64,000 nucleotides of DNA from Conchocele bisecta. Taxonomy: Eukaryota > Mollusca > Bivalvia > Lucinida > Thyasiridae. Shown here piece by piece: positions 33,801 through 48,800 of this stretch; the stretch's first letter is position 1; each line of letters starts with the position of its first letter. A model generated the notes under the pieces. That model worked only from the letters and a program-made list of their open reading frames with translations, was not told where the DNA came from and did not search any database. The stretch covers positions 110,100,773-110,164,772 of the forward strand of contig CM055265.1 in the NCBI GenBank assembly GCA_029237695.1, in the 5' to 3' direction. A program made the position numbers and the translations under genes.

Positions 33801-36800
33801 AATTTCCGGAATCCATCTGATTCAAAGTACGTATTATTTTATAGTGTCCTTATTACGTAACGGATTTTGATGAAATATGGCGCATCAAACGCATCTTGTT
33901 AAGCTGCGTTTGGTGGTCTCTGTATGTTCGCCCAAACTTCTGTCGTTTTTACGAATAATCGATTTCCGTGCCGGTAGACACGGACATCGATTCTTCGCAA
34001 AAATGACATAAGTCTGTGCCAAACTCCCTGGACCACCAAATGCATCTGATGAAGACGCGTTTGCTGCGCCATATTTCATCAAAATCCGTTGCATATTAAG
34101 GGAAATATCAAGTAATACTTACGTTGGAGTGGGCGACGTTGTTGTTGTTGTTGTGACCACGTGATCATGCACCTTAATAGACATATTCACAGAAAGTGAA
34201 AATGTCTATGGAGATTTAACATGGGGAAATATTTCTCATTTCAGAAATAGTGGACCTATTTTTTGTTTTCTTAGTTGGATCAATTCCAAGCAATCTAGCC
34301 AGGTTTCAGAGTCAATTTCCATTTGTTTTTATTGTTTAACTCCTCCCCCAGCCCCTCCACTTCCTTTTCCCCCCTGTTAAATTCCCATAGACAAATCAAC
34401 TTTTCGTAATAAAATCAATGTTTGACCAAATTTCACGAAATAAAAAGAAAGCACATTCTTAAATGTTGATAAAATTTTAATTTATCGAGATTCATATTGG
34501 TTTTGCATTGTTTATATAGCTTTGGACAGTTTTCGTGAAACAGACAGTAGACACAACAAACTTAGGTGGTTACGACATGAATTGCTTTTGTTTTATTTTG
34601 CCTTATACAATATCCACCTAAGACCTTGAAAATGTGCCCGGACGAACGGACGGACGTTCCTACATGACATCCATTGTTTTCAAACAAGAGAATGGCCACC
34701 TCAGACACGACAGGCGGTTGCGGAATAAGTTGTTTCGCTTTTTTGTTCTGTTTTTTTTTTTATTATTTTCAGAACTACTTGTATTTTTCTGATTGACGTT
34801 TATATTACATGTCATTTTTAAAACATGTTTAGTTGTTTATTCTTAATGACCCGTTATATAGCTGATCATCCTTCGTAAATGGGATGGAATATATGCATAT
34901 ATGCATAACATATATGTGACCACTGCCTCATTACAGTATCCTAAACGGCACATGTAGTGGCCAAGTCGGCCATCCTTGTGTGTTGCAGCCATCAGCCAGT
35001 TTCACCTCTGTTTCAGAATCAATGACAATTCAAAGTAGAACATATTATAGGAATGAATGGCCTTTTTGTGGAATTTATCGGGGTATAAACTTGGAAAAGT
35101 CGTGGGAATACTGGACGAAGCGATAAAAAAAGACAATTTTCGAAAAAAAAATCAAAAAAAAATAAAAATGTGTTTATTTTCCGTTTTCTTAAGAATTATT
35201 TTAACTGCGCCTCACGGTTACGGAAAGTAGTTCGGCGTGGAGTTTACTGGGATATAAATTTTGGACAGACACTTGCTACGAGCCAATCAAATGTTAGGGA
35301 ATTGTGTAAATATTTTTGTGCTGGAATTATGATATAATGTAGCTAATCATACATGGAAAATCCGGGACAACAGCATTATTGTCCCCACAGATCAGATGGT
35401 AGAGCGCTCGGGTAAATTAATTCGACCTGTGTTCCTTTTGTGCGAGTTGGAGCATCGGATAATTTTGTATTCATAACATATTCAACGTTGTATATGTCTT
35501 CGATATAGATTGTGGGCGAGTTTACTGCGCCACATATCGATGGTCTAGTAACATAAGGTCGTAAGTGCTATGCTTTAGCATAGCAGTTACGACCTTATGT
35601 TACTAGACCATCGATATCAGGATGCACATCACGCAGTCAGATCAGGGCTTACGGTATTCACACTTAACCCTTAGACCGCTACTGACAACAATTGTCGTCT
35701 GCTGTTGCTTTTATATATTGCCCTATTTCTCAATAAAAACATGGTTTGACAGCACTTCAGAATCATTTCCAATGGAAATGATTTCGAAGTGCTGTTGAGG
35801 CATGTTTTGATGATAAAAATGGAAAATAGAAAATAAACAGCAGACGATAAAAAAATTAAGATAGCGGTCTAAGGGTTAATTTATTATATACAATTATTGT
35901 CTTTTGTTGAATTGTACATGCGATTTACGGACCTGACCTGACCACAGGCGGAGGTGAACATCAATCTTCGAAGGCTCGTAAATCTCATGTGCACCGACTC
36001 AAACGAGTATAATTGTTTTATTATATGACCCATACCACGAATATTCAGAAAATCAGGAATAGTCACAGTCACACAATAACAATTACATGTGTCAGATTTA
36101 CGCATGCGCTCTAAGGAGGTGAACAATAGGTTTGTTTACACGAATACACATCTCGGCCAGGTCCGAGAGTGCTTATTCGTGTAAACAAGGTCTACATTCA
36201 ATCTGTGTAGATAATCACGTGGCCGCGTTTCGGCCAATGAGAATGACTGAACTACTTAGTCATATAATAATTACGTATATCGTATATTGTGCAATACTGG
36301 GCAATCAAGATGAATCACATTGTAACTATGGAAACATTTTACGTTTACAAATATGACATTTTATTGTGGTTTTCAATCGCCTGAAACAGGCGATTGAAAA
36401 CCACAATAAAATGTTTCAGGCGATTGAAAACCACAATAAAATGTCATATTTGTAAACGTAAAATGTTTCCATAGTTACAATGTGATTGAGCCAACCACTT
36501 GGTAACTTAAAGTATCTCCCACGTTATCAGGAGCACATATTTTCAAGCTCTAAATTGCTCTAGATAAGGCATCGAAATGACCAGCTAAACTGACTGGAAA
36601 ACGGCTACATCCATAGAAAGCTAAAGTTGACATAGTCCACTGACCCCGTGGTATCCTCTACGTATTCAAATTTCACCGTGTGCAATAGCTCATGACGCAT
36701 CCTTCCCTATTGACGCAATGGTGCAATTGTTGCGATTAGAATGGAACGCCAAATCTACATTAACTCAAATAATTAATGCTAGCTCTAAATAATTAGAACG

Positions 36801-39800
36801 AACATTAACTATTTAGAGCTAGCTCCAAATGATTTAGAGAGAGCTCTTCAGATGATTTGGAGCTATCTCTAGTAGTAATTAATGCTAGCTCTAATTATTT
36901 AGAGCTAGCATTAAAGGTACATGCCCACTCAGTAGGCACAAACTATTCTTTAAATCAGGAACGTCATCTGATACATTTTCTGGCAAAATAAGCATTCATT
37001 CACCATTACCCCACGTACTGATTGGCATTATTGTACATTTTATAGCAGATGTAACTATTCACACTAAAGTCAGGGGCGATAACCGTGTTTCCTTAAAATG
37101 TTAACGGGCATTACTATTTAATATCTTTATTTATATTTTGATGTGCAACACGTTGTACCTACAGAGTAGGCATGTCTTTAATTATTTGAGTTTATGTAGA
37201 TTTGGCGTTCCTGGGGCCCGTTTCACTAAACTTCTTACGACTACAATGTTCGTAAGTGCAATATTATGATAGTCTGTACATTTCACATTAACAATGTTTT
37301 CTTGTAAACAATTATTGGATTTACATTTATTGAGCATAGGCTGCATATGCAGCCTATGCTCAATAAATGTAAACCCATCAATTGAAATTTCCAGACGATC
37401 CTACATTTGCACTTACGAACATTTTAGTCGTAGGAAGTTTAGTGAAACGGGCCCCTGGAACGCCAAATTTTCATAAACTTCAATCATTATTGCCAGCTCT
37501 AAATAATTAGAGCTGGGATTAAATAATTAGAACTAGCATTAAATAGTTAGAGCATTAAATAGTTAATTATTCGAGTTTATACAGATTTGGTCTAAAGGTT
37601 AAGTATAGTTATATTATGCCAATCACTTTGCCTCATAGTTTTCAGTAAGCTCAATCGGTAACGATCAGACAAGTGGGTTATCTCCGGGTATTCCTCCACA
37701 TTTATTCCCACCCTTACGCCCTTATGTGTACCAACGAAAGCGTTTGTATAAGTGCTTTCGCGCTTGTTTGTCATCGTTGTAGTAAATAATGTTTAAAAGG
37801 CCAAAGCCGGAATTTAAAGGCCCTGAACGGCTCAGTATTACAATTTTCCGATTTTTTCAAACACAAAAACATGCTTGGCAACTGATTTAGTACACAAAAC
37901 TAACATATACTGCCTAATAGATACATCTCAAGTCTTGAGATTTACATCTTAATCGCAATGTGAAGACAACAAAAACTTGTTTTGTGTACCACTCAGTGCA
38001 AAATGTCAATATTGACAAATTTCATTTCCGTAACCCAACGGCTTCGGCTCGGAAGCGAGTCGATGAACTCCGGCTATCGGAATTCATCGGCCGCGAATTC
38101 ATCGGCCGCGAATCGGTGAGTTGAGGATTTGACCCGAGCGTCTATCGGAAAATCGATTGGGCTTTGAAACACGCACCTGCTGTTTGTTTAGCAACAAATA
38201 TTGATATTTTCATCGAATACAAACTCATTTTTGTACCAAAATGAATGCAAACAGTTTCAACGTGTGTGTAAATAGAAACCTGTTGTATTTATGTGTGGGA
38301 AAACCCAATAGGAGGCCAAATTCGGCAACTTGAGCCGTATAGGGGCTTTAATGGATCATGTTAGAATGTGTCTAATCCTCTGCAGTATGAGACTGTGGGG
38401 TATAATAAATAAGACACATACTTATTTATTATATACCTACCCATAAACTACATAGTTATACGATGTAAATACAAGTCATTTGTTCTCATCGATGAAATAA
38501 ACAACTTTCCGGTGAAAATACGACTACTTCCGCTATCTATATTCATAACGCGCACCTGAAAGAAAACAGCTCAAATAGGCTGCAAATACACATTCATTAC
38601 CGTATACAGTCTATAAAAAAACTGCTAATTTCCATGCAGCCGTATATAATAAATAGAATATATAACGGCACGAGTGAAATATAGACATTTCACACCACGA
38701 GATGAACATATATGTCATATTCGTTGCAAAAATATGAATATCCTCTATATATTCCCCACCCTGTCTGTCTGCCCGTCCGTCTTTCCATCTATCCGTCAGT
38801 ATGTCCGCTTGTCCGACTGTCCGTGATTTGCGTTAACGTTTTCGGGTACCTACTATCTCTTTAACCTACGTCAAATGGGCTTGAAAAATTCATGTGCGTA
38901 GTTATTATCATCCATATTTTGATTATTTAGGCCACCCATGCGATATCAGTGCTCAGAGTCAAGGTCAAATGGCTAGAAACCTGTGTTAATGTTTTTGAGG
39001 GCTACATCATACATCTGCGGAGACCCGCAGGGGTCATGGATTTTTTTTATTAATTCGTTCACACGAAATAAATAAATATTCGTTCTCTCGAATTCACAAT
39101 TCGTACACACGATATAAAAATTCGTTCCCTGGAATTAACAATTCGTTCCCACGAAATGACAATTAGTTCCCACGAAATGAAAATTCGTTCCCTCAATTTA
39201 ACAATTCGTTCCCATGAATTAACAATTCGTTCCCTCAATTTAACAATTCGTTCCCACGAATTAAACAATTCGTTCCCAACAATTCGTTCCCACGAATTCA
39301 CAATTAGTTCCCAACAATTAGTTCCCGTGGGAACGAATTATTATTTCGTGGGAACGAATTGTTAAAGTGAGGGAACTAATTCTTAATTCATGCGAACGAA
39401 TTGTTAAATTGAGGGAACGAATTGTTAATTCGTGGGAACGAATTGTTATTTCGAGGGAACGAATTGTCATTGCGGGGCTCCGTATAGATCGGTGTTACTG
39501 ATTCATTGTCTCTTCCCGTTGCAGGTTACGTTTAACCAGATCGAGACGAAATGCCCACGGGAAATGGAGAGGGCCGTGTCTTCGTTCAGTCCAGACGTGA
39601 TTGTATGCCCCTATCTCACGGCGAAGATCCCTGAATCGATATATAAACATAAGAATCGCCCGTGTTTGGTCGTGCATCCGGGAATTGCAGGTACGGTGGG
39701 ACCTCACCAAACCGGACACCCTACAAGGGTGTCCGATTTGGTGATGTCCCACTGCAAGTCGGTCATTGATAGTGTGTATTGTGTAAGGACGTTACGCTCG

Positions 39801-42800
39801 ATTTTCCTACCAGCTGGGAAATGGATTTTTCTTTATTAATTCGTTTCCACGAAATAACAATTCGTTCCCTCAATTTTACAATTCGTTCCCTCGAATTAAC
39901 AATTCGTTCCCACAATATAACAATTCGTTCCCTCGAATTAACAATTCGTTCCCACGAAATGACAATTCGTTCCCTTAATTTTACAATTTTTGTTATTAAT
40001 TCGTTCCCACGAAATAACAATTCGTTCCCACTGGAACGAATTGTTATATCATGGAAACGAATTGCTATTTCGTGGGAACGAATGAATAACAAAAATAATT
40101 CTACGTCCCCTGTGGGGCTCCGTAGAGGAGAGACTTATTCACATCTTCGCTATATATTAATGTTTCGTTCGATATTCCCTGTTGACGACTTTCTGTTTGG
40201 CATTTTATATAGTATGCTCAATGTTGCTCTTGTTACAAGAATTGGCGGCTCTTGTATTCATATACGCCTGAATGAAACAATATCCAACATATTGGAATTA
40301 TGCTACAGTGGAACCTCTCTAAACAGGGCACGCTGCGAGCCCCCAGAGTGTCCGTTTAGAGGTGTTTCTCTATACAGAGCTCCAGTTAAGGTGCGTAATT
40401 TGGAGGTAAATTTCTTATTTCTCCATCAAAAATGGCAAGTTCGGAGTCCTTTAGAATCGTCTCATTGAGACGATTCTAAAGGACTCCCAACTTGCCATTT
40501 TTGATGAAGAAATAACAAAATTTCACCCCAAGTTAGTCAAATTACGCACCTTAACTGGAGCGCTGTCTATACATGTAATTACAATGAATGAGAGCTGAAG
40601 CACATGCATGCTTGTTTTGTATCATGAACACGATACACATCAGAGATATTTGACACTGAAATCGATATAGGAATGAATGGCCTTTTTGTGGAATTTATCG
40701 GGGTATAAACTTGGAAAAGTCGCGGGAATACTGGACGAAGCGATAAAAAATTACAATTTTCGAAAAAAAATCAAAAAAAAAAAAGATGTTTATTTTCCGT
40801 TTTCTTAAAAATTATTTTAACTGCGCCTCACGGTTACGGAAAGTAGTTCGGCGTGGGAGTTTACTGGGATATAAATTTTGGACAGAGACTTGCTACGAGC
40901 CAATCAAATGTTAGGGAATTGTGTAAATATTTTTGTAACGGAATTATTAATAATTTAACACATAGATGGCGCACGGGTGTCCGGCTTAGAGAGGTTCCAC
41001 TGCATCATTCATCAAATTCTGTTATTATTTGCTCTAGTTGTACTATTGTTCTAAGGGAAGTTACTCGTGGTTTCCAAGTTCAGTAACCTGATTGTAAGAC
41101 TGGTCTATACCCATCGTATGGAAGCGTCCTGGTGCCAATGCTAAAATATATTTATCTCCAAATTAGGAGATGCTAACTCCTAATTAGGAGATACTATCTC
41201 CTAATTATGACTTAGTATCTCCTAATTAGGATGTACTATCTCCTAATTAGGACGTGATATCTCATAATTAGGAGTTAGTATCTCATAATTAGGAGCTATA
41301 TATATATATATTATATATATATATATATATATAAATATATATATATAGATATATATATATATATTAGCATGTCCTAATTAGGAGATACTAACTCCTAATT
41401 AAGAGATATTAAGTCCTAATTAGGAGTTACTAAGCTCTAATTAAGAGATAGTAAGTCATCATTAGGAGATACTAGCTCCTAATTAGGATGTAATGTCTCC
41501 TAATTATAGCTTAGTATCTCCTACTTAGGAGTTAGTATCTCCTAATTAGGATATAAAACTATTTTGGCATTGGCACCAGGACGCTTCCATACCATCGTAT
41601 CTCTTCTACACGTCGACCGTTTTCATTCAGGTGACCGCGGTGCTTCTTCCATCGACTGGGCGATACATGACAGCCGCGAGCTGTGGGGTGTTACCGTATT
41701 GGCCGCCAATGACGTCATGGATGGTGGCGCCATCTAAAACGTCCATGTACGTAGGTGAAATAACTGACGCGGCCGCCGACTGCGTGATAGACTCTTTATC
41801 GCGTTTCTCACAAGGTATCCAACCAGTTCCGTTGGAATATTCGCATCCTGAGGTCACGGGGACGTTTCGCCGTAACGTAAGACATTCCGACAGGACAATT
41901 GACTGGAGGATGCCGGCGAGTGAAATACTCACTCGAGTGCGCATGTCAGACACGCAGCCTGGCGCCATTGGGAAATTCGGAGCGAATGGGTTGACACTGC
42001 GCATGTTTGATGCGTATTTAGAGACGGGACTGCGCATGAGTGACGGCAATAGGGCATCGCTATCATCGACAAAACCAGGGGCAATGTTGGGACACAAGAA
42101 TGGGGCGATATTGATGAAGGCTGGAGACGAACATGGGGTGTGGATTGGGCAACTCAAACTTGTAAGTGTGTTGTTTCATCGGGGAGATGCATGTATAGGT
42201 AATATTCCGCACGATTATCGCAATGCGATGCATTTTCATTGAAAATATGAATATCCTCTATTACGTTATTTAGACCTTCTATAAATTCATAATGCAAACG
42301 CCCATTCGACGTATTGCGTTTACATCCCAATACAATACAACTCGCTTATTGGCATTAAACAGCAAAAAGCACATTTATAGCCATATAACAAACATGTATG
42401 ATGGTTTCAATACAATACAATACAATACATTAGACCTACGTGATGTCGCGCCATGTTGTTTATTGGTTAAAGTTCGCAACGTCGCTGTTCCAGGAATTGC
42501 GACAACATGACGTAAAACAAGATTATTGTTAATTTTAACGCCATATTTGGTTATTTACAGTTTTGAAATTATCAGAAATTGCAGTGTAAATATAAGTAAT
42601 AAAACCATGTGCTGCTGCGTTTACCGGAGAGAACAATACATTTGGTCCGTTTAAAGTTTGCGAGGAGTCCTTCGGACACCACGCACTTCAAACAGACCAA
42701 ATGTATTTGACACCCTAGTAAACGCAACAGCCCATAGTTTTATTCCTTAAATGCATTAAATTTACTGAATTCAGAATACCAGAGATCCGGCTGTCAAACT

Positions 42801-45800
42801 ACCCGCTGCACCGTTCCTCCAGAATATGAACTATCATCTCGCTGCCGAGTTCTCGTCTGAATGTGACTTTGATGACATCCGGGTCGTGCAGCATGGTAGA
42901 GTGTGTTACGTACATTTTGACTTTTACAACGGCGCCATGAACAAATATCAGGCCACCCGTCTAACGAACGCCTTAAAGACGGTGGCATCACGTGAAGACG
43001 CAGACGTTGTTGTGTTAATGGGCGGAGAAAGATTCTTTTCTACAGGTACGTACGAGGTACATAAAAGGGGCATATCAGGATTTTTTGAAAAAATACTATG
43101 AAAAATAAAGTATGTGTTTTCATCATGGCCCTGAGTAAAGTGGTTTAATATAGGAATGAATGGCCTTTTTGTGGAATTTATCGGGGATATAAACTTGGAA
43201 AAGTCGCGGGAATACTGGACGAGGCCTTCCGGCCGCCAGTAGAATATATATTTGTTTTTATTAGCATATGACTATATACCTGACAGCATCTATGGTTAGT
43301 GTAGATCCTGATCATCCCGTGTGTTCATAAAGAAGAATTATTATAATTCCAGCATTTGAAATAAATTCATCAAGAAAATGTGTTTATTTTCCGTTTTCTT
43401 AAGAATTATTTTAACTGCGCCTGACGGTTACGGAAAGTAGTTCGGCATGGAGTTTACTGAGATATAAATTCTGGACAGAGACTTGCTACGGACCAATCAA
43501 ATGTTAGGGAATAGTGTAAATATTTTTGAGCTGGAATTATTTGAAGATATGTGACAATACTAGGACCGCTGGGTTTTTCACCGATATCGGTACATAAGTA
43601 TCAGATTTATATCTTGTTGACCTGTGGCTATTTTATTTTCCGAGAAAACATTTAATTCTACTTGTGTGTAGTGTTCGCGATTTATTTTCTGATAGTTATG
43701 CATATTATACAATTATTAACTTTTGAGGAGATTTACGGTCATATTCACCGAGGCCGAAGGACGAGGTGAATATGACTTTTCGAAGGTCAGTAAATTTTAT
43801 TATAGTATACATATTACAGCAATGACAACTTATATGATACAACGTACGAATTTCCCCATGCTTTGATTGCGTGATTGCAGATGCTGATACACCTGAATAT
43901 CAGTCTCGGACTCGTCTCGTTGCGCGAGAAGTGTCCGAGAGTGTTATTCGAAATATGATGTTCACCTGGAATATCATATATGTCCGCAATCATGTGACTC
44001 TCAATCTCATTCAGTTGGCTGGACGTCTCAGTCATATAATAATACTTATTAGCCAGACCATCGCAGGACTGAAAATATACCCTTCGGAATATTTACACCA
44101 GAATTGGCGACTGACGGTGTCATTATAAAGGATTGCTAATTCAAACGTCTTAGCTCACGTGATGCAGATCGCATGAACGGACACGTTCAGATAATAACTC
44201 ACATGATTTCTATTTTATTTCATATTATAGTTGGCTATGCCTTGTTCAAAACCTCCTTCCCATAATGTATCATTCACACTTGGGACAAGACATGTGGTTT
44301 TGTACCTAAGACGATGTGCGACATCTCATGAATTTAAAGGTACATGCCCACTCAGTACGCACAACATGTTCTTTATAAGAATTAAATAAGTGTATAATTG
44401 TGTCACTATTCCACAAGTTATAAAACTGACGAGTGCCCGCTATACAGATATAATCATTTAGTAATGTTTATTTTACTGATAGTGACGCGCGGTGGTATCA
44501 GGCTATTTTCATATGCAAATGGGGTATGATATTTTTTAATTATTTATACTAATTAAATATGTCACCTGAAAAAATAACATTTTCGACAGATTATAAAGTA
44601 TGATCATTGTACATCAAAAAATAAATACGGATAATAAATAGTAATGGCCGTTAACATTTTAACGAAACACGGTTATCGGCCCTGATATCAGTGTGGAAAT
44701 TTACATCTGATATAAACTGTATAATATTGCCAATCAATACGTGGGATAATGGTGAATGAACGTTTATTTTGCCAGAATATGTCTCAGATGATGTCTCTAA
44801 TATAAAGAACAGATTGTGCCTACTGGGTGGGCATGTACCTTTAATTTACAAAATGTACGATATTTTCTAGAAATGATGTCGGAAGTTAACATAATATTCA
44901 AATCAAATGCTGTTGCTATGAAAATTTCGTCAACTTTCGACTTCATGTACATAAAATATCACATTTTATGTAAATAATTTTCTTGAAAACTCGCACATTT
45001 TCTTAGGTACAAAATCACATGGCTTGTCTTATATGTTAACCCTTTGAACCCGAAAGCCCGCAGTAGCGGTGTTTGCAAACAGTGTAGATCCAGATGAGCC
45101 GTCTCGTAACGAGCCGTCTCACCAGCATCTGCACTTTTTGCAAGAAATTTTCATTTTTTTAGAGCAAAAAACACCCCCTTTTCATAAATGGACTAGTCTG
45201 AAAAGCATCTTGTGACGATTGGATTGGTTGCAAATTGAACATATCAAAATGGATTCCAGTTATACTTAGGAGATAAATGGTTAATACATGTCGACCACTT
45301 ACGCGAATGTATATACGAGGATGGGTCAATAAGTAGTGTCACATGGTACCTAACTTTAAATCATAGGGTATGTCTAAAACTACACTTATCGTTCTATATT
45401 CCGCCAGGATAGTCTCTCGTGGGGTCTGTGACAGAATATTCCCGTTGTCGCCGTGCAGCAATATTCGTTGCTAAACAACCGGCGTTGATACATTGCACAC
45501 TTGCGATCAAGTGTGACTCAAATAATGGAATATAACTATGTTTGTGTAGTTTTTATCTGACGAATAGGCAGGATATGGTAGAACGTCATAATCTCGCACG
45601 CACACAACACGTCATTTTGTAAAGTTATGAGTCCCACGTCCAGTTCTTTTAGGCCCTGTAGAGCCGACTATTGTTCATCGACGACTATCGTTCACGTGTA
45701 TAATTAAGTCGGGGAAAATAACTTAGCCATTTCTGAAGCCATTTCACCTTTACTGTGCGTCGTTGAACAACTTAGACAATTTTAAGAAACTTCACTACCG

Positions 45801-48800
45801 GTGAACATTAGTCGTCGACAATAGTCGTTGATGTTAGAGCCGACTATTGTTCATCGACGACTATCGTTCACGTGTATATAATTAAGCCGGGGAAAATGGA
45901 AAGTTATTTTCCCCGGCTTAATCATACACGTGAACGATAGTCGTCGATGAACAATAGTCGGCTCTACAAGGCCCTTTTTGGAGAGCTTGTGCTTTACAGC
46001 TTGAAATAAAAATGTGTGATATTCTTTGTTGATTGCTTTACAGTTTTAACTCAACGAAGTATAATTACACAATCGGAATCGTACGAAAATTGTGTCAGAA
46101 GTATATATTTTTCATGTTTCTGCCAGAATTTTACTTGTCAGTGAGGCTTCAAATCGTCGCATTCCTTAGACTGGCTTGTTAATTCCGTTTTGTAACTACA
46201 TATTTATGCATTTCATTGACCTCGATGAAATACACGAGGGTGTCTTCTTCATTACGATGTATTCCAGTGGTGAGTTTGACATAAATCATAGGAGGATACC
46301 TTAAAGGCCCAACAATCGGTGCCCTGGTACCGAATTTAGAAGGAGGGGCATATCCAATTACTGATAGCGTCCCTAGCCTGTCAGTTGTACACTGGCTTTA
46401 TAAATAGAACACATAAACAGCAGCACATGTTTGTCGTCTGCTCCAATGTAGAACAGTGAGGGGGCTGCTGGATAGCCAGTGTAGGTGTTTCTGTACTGAC
46501 CAGTATCTAGATATATGGTATGTAGGCTTGTTATCAAGTTTGTGTCCCATAAAACACACAAATGATACAATGTATACCAGTCCCTCTAATAGTATTTGTA
46601 TGTTTTATTTGTGCATGAAAATGATTGAGCATTTACTCAGTGTTAAAAATTATATAGTATTTTGTGTCCGTTTAATGATTGTAGGAAACAGACAACCAAT
46701 TGATTTCCCATAGACCCACATTCACACAAACATGACAATCGCAAACTACCTGCGACAAAATCAATTTTGTTACTTCCATTCCTGGAGTCAGTGACCTAAG
46801 CCGGTTCTAGATCCATGCCAAACACGGGGTCATGCGGGTTGATTTCCATGAGTTATTTCCCTTTTTTTGACGAAACCGTCTACTTTCACTTTCGAAATCT
46901 CTATCTCACCCCCACATCAAGTCGCACACAGAAAAAATTTAACCTGCATGTGTAGAGCATGCAAATAATATAATACAATGTTTGGCACAGACATACCTTT
47001 CCTGCAGCATCTATTTTATTTATCTATCTGTCATAATAATAACAATCAATGCCGTTGTCCTGAGAATTTACTCCTTGTTGCTAAGCTGTACCAGGACTGG
47101 TTTACCATCTATATTATTCATAAGTTGACTGTGTCCTGTATGACCTGTCAGCTGAACTTAACCGGAATATTCATGATGATAGTATTACGTTCTATTGTCA
47201 AAATAGTTGACATACATGTGTAATGGAGCTTGAAGGGCAATGTACACAGAAAGGACACTGACCTACATTTGCTATTAAACTCATTACATATTTAAATAAA
47301 CGTATTTTGGAATGAATAACAAAACAAATCACCCTCCCAAATTATTTTATTTGATGAATTCCATCATAACAATATATTTGGTTGTGAAAAAAAGTAGTTT
47401 AACCATGGGGTAAACGGGAACAACGAAGATGGTCAAAAACGAAAATAAATGGAAAGTGACTCCGAAACCTGGCTAGACAGTTTGGAAAATGATGTAACAA
47501 AGTAAACAAAAATCAGATTTTGCAAAACGGTCAACAAATTCCAAAATTATTTTTATTTCAGCCCCATGTTAATATCTACGGAGCCCCACAGTGGATTTTT
47601 TTTATTAATTCGTTCCCACGGAGTGGCAATTCGTTCCCTCAATTTAACAATTCGTTCCCGCGTATTAACAATTCGTTCCCTCGTATTAACAATTCGATCC
47701 CACGATGTAACAATTCGTTCCTTTGAATTAACAATTCGTTCCCACGAAATGACAATTCGTTCTCTCGAATTAACAATTCGTTCCCACGAAATGGCAATTC
47801 GTTCCCTCAATTTAACAATTCGTTCCTTCGAATTAACAAGTCGTTCCCACGATATAACAATTCGTTCCCGTGGGAACGAATTGTTATTTCGTTGGAACGA
47901 TTTGTTAAATTGAGGGAACGAATTGTTAATTCGTGGGAACGAATTGCTAAATTGAGGGAACGAATTCTTATTTTGTGGGAACGAATTAATAAAACAAAGA
48001 ATTCTGCGTCTCCTGCGGGGTTCCGTAAATATCGAATATATCCAATGAAATAAACTCAATAATCAGACGTCAGTAAAATCTATTTTATTCATAGATTCCA
48101 ATGACTTAACTACGGAAGCCCATTAGGGCCACTTCACTTTTTTTTAATTTCCATTTATTCAAGATGTTTTCTTGAATTTTCAAGTTATTTTCTTGAATTT
48201 TCAAGATCTTTTCTTGAATTTTCAAGATCTTTTCTTGATTATTTTCTTGAAATTTCAAGATCTTTTCTTGAATTTAAGATCTTTTCTTGAATTTTCAAGA
48301 TCTTTTCTTGAATTTTCAATTTTCAAGATATTTTCTTGAATTTTCAAGATCTTTTCTTGAATTTTCAAGAAAAGATCTTGAAAATTCAAGAAAAGATCTC
48401 GATATAAAGCAACAGCAGACGACAATTGTTGTGTGTAGCGGTCTAATGGTTAAAGAGAGCGAAGCACGATTATATTGATAGTACTACAATATACGAGACA
48501 CGACATGTAATTTTCGTACCTAGTAGCATGTGCGAATTTTGATGAAAATTATTTACAGAAACTGTTATTTTTTATGTAAATGACCTCGAAAGTTGACGAA
48601 ATTTTCATAGCAAATGCGTATTTATATTTTTTAAAAAACCACGGTTATTTCCTAAACTAAACTCCTCCAAAGATTATATCTATTAAATAGCAAACGTTCC
48701 TCTGAGAGATGACAAAAACTACGATACAAATGTATTTTAGTTGTCTAGAAAGAACTGACCAATCAGATGCACTGATTTTATGAGATTTAATAACATATTG

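Noticed and set aside
41627..42157. 176-codon minus-strand open frame
   Set aside because: It is antisense to exon 3 of the HypX-like gene, has no motif, and is explained by coding-strand composition.
46373..46570. Minus-strand frame with protein-like GQYRNTYTGYPAAPSLFYIG
   Set aside because: No domain recognised, no clear splice borders, and it lies inside intron 4 on the opposite strand. Worth a search but not callable.
47553..48059. Long open frames reading repeated NSFPRNNNSFPR or RERIVISWERI
   Set aside because: They are translations of the family A fold-back arrays (about 21 bp, a multiple of three, which keeps frames open); the same occurs at 39.1, 39.9 and 54.6 kb.
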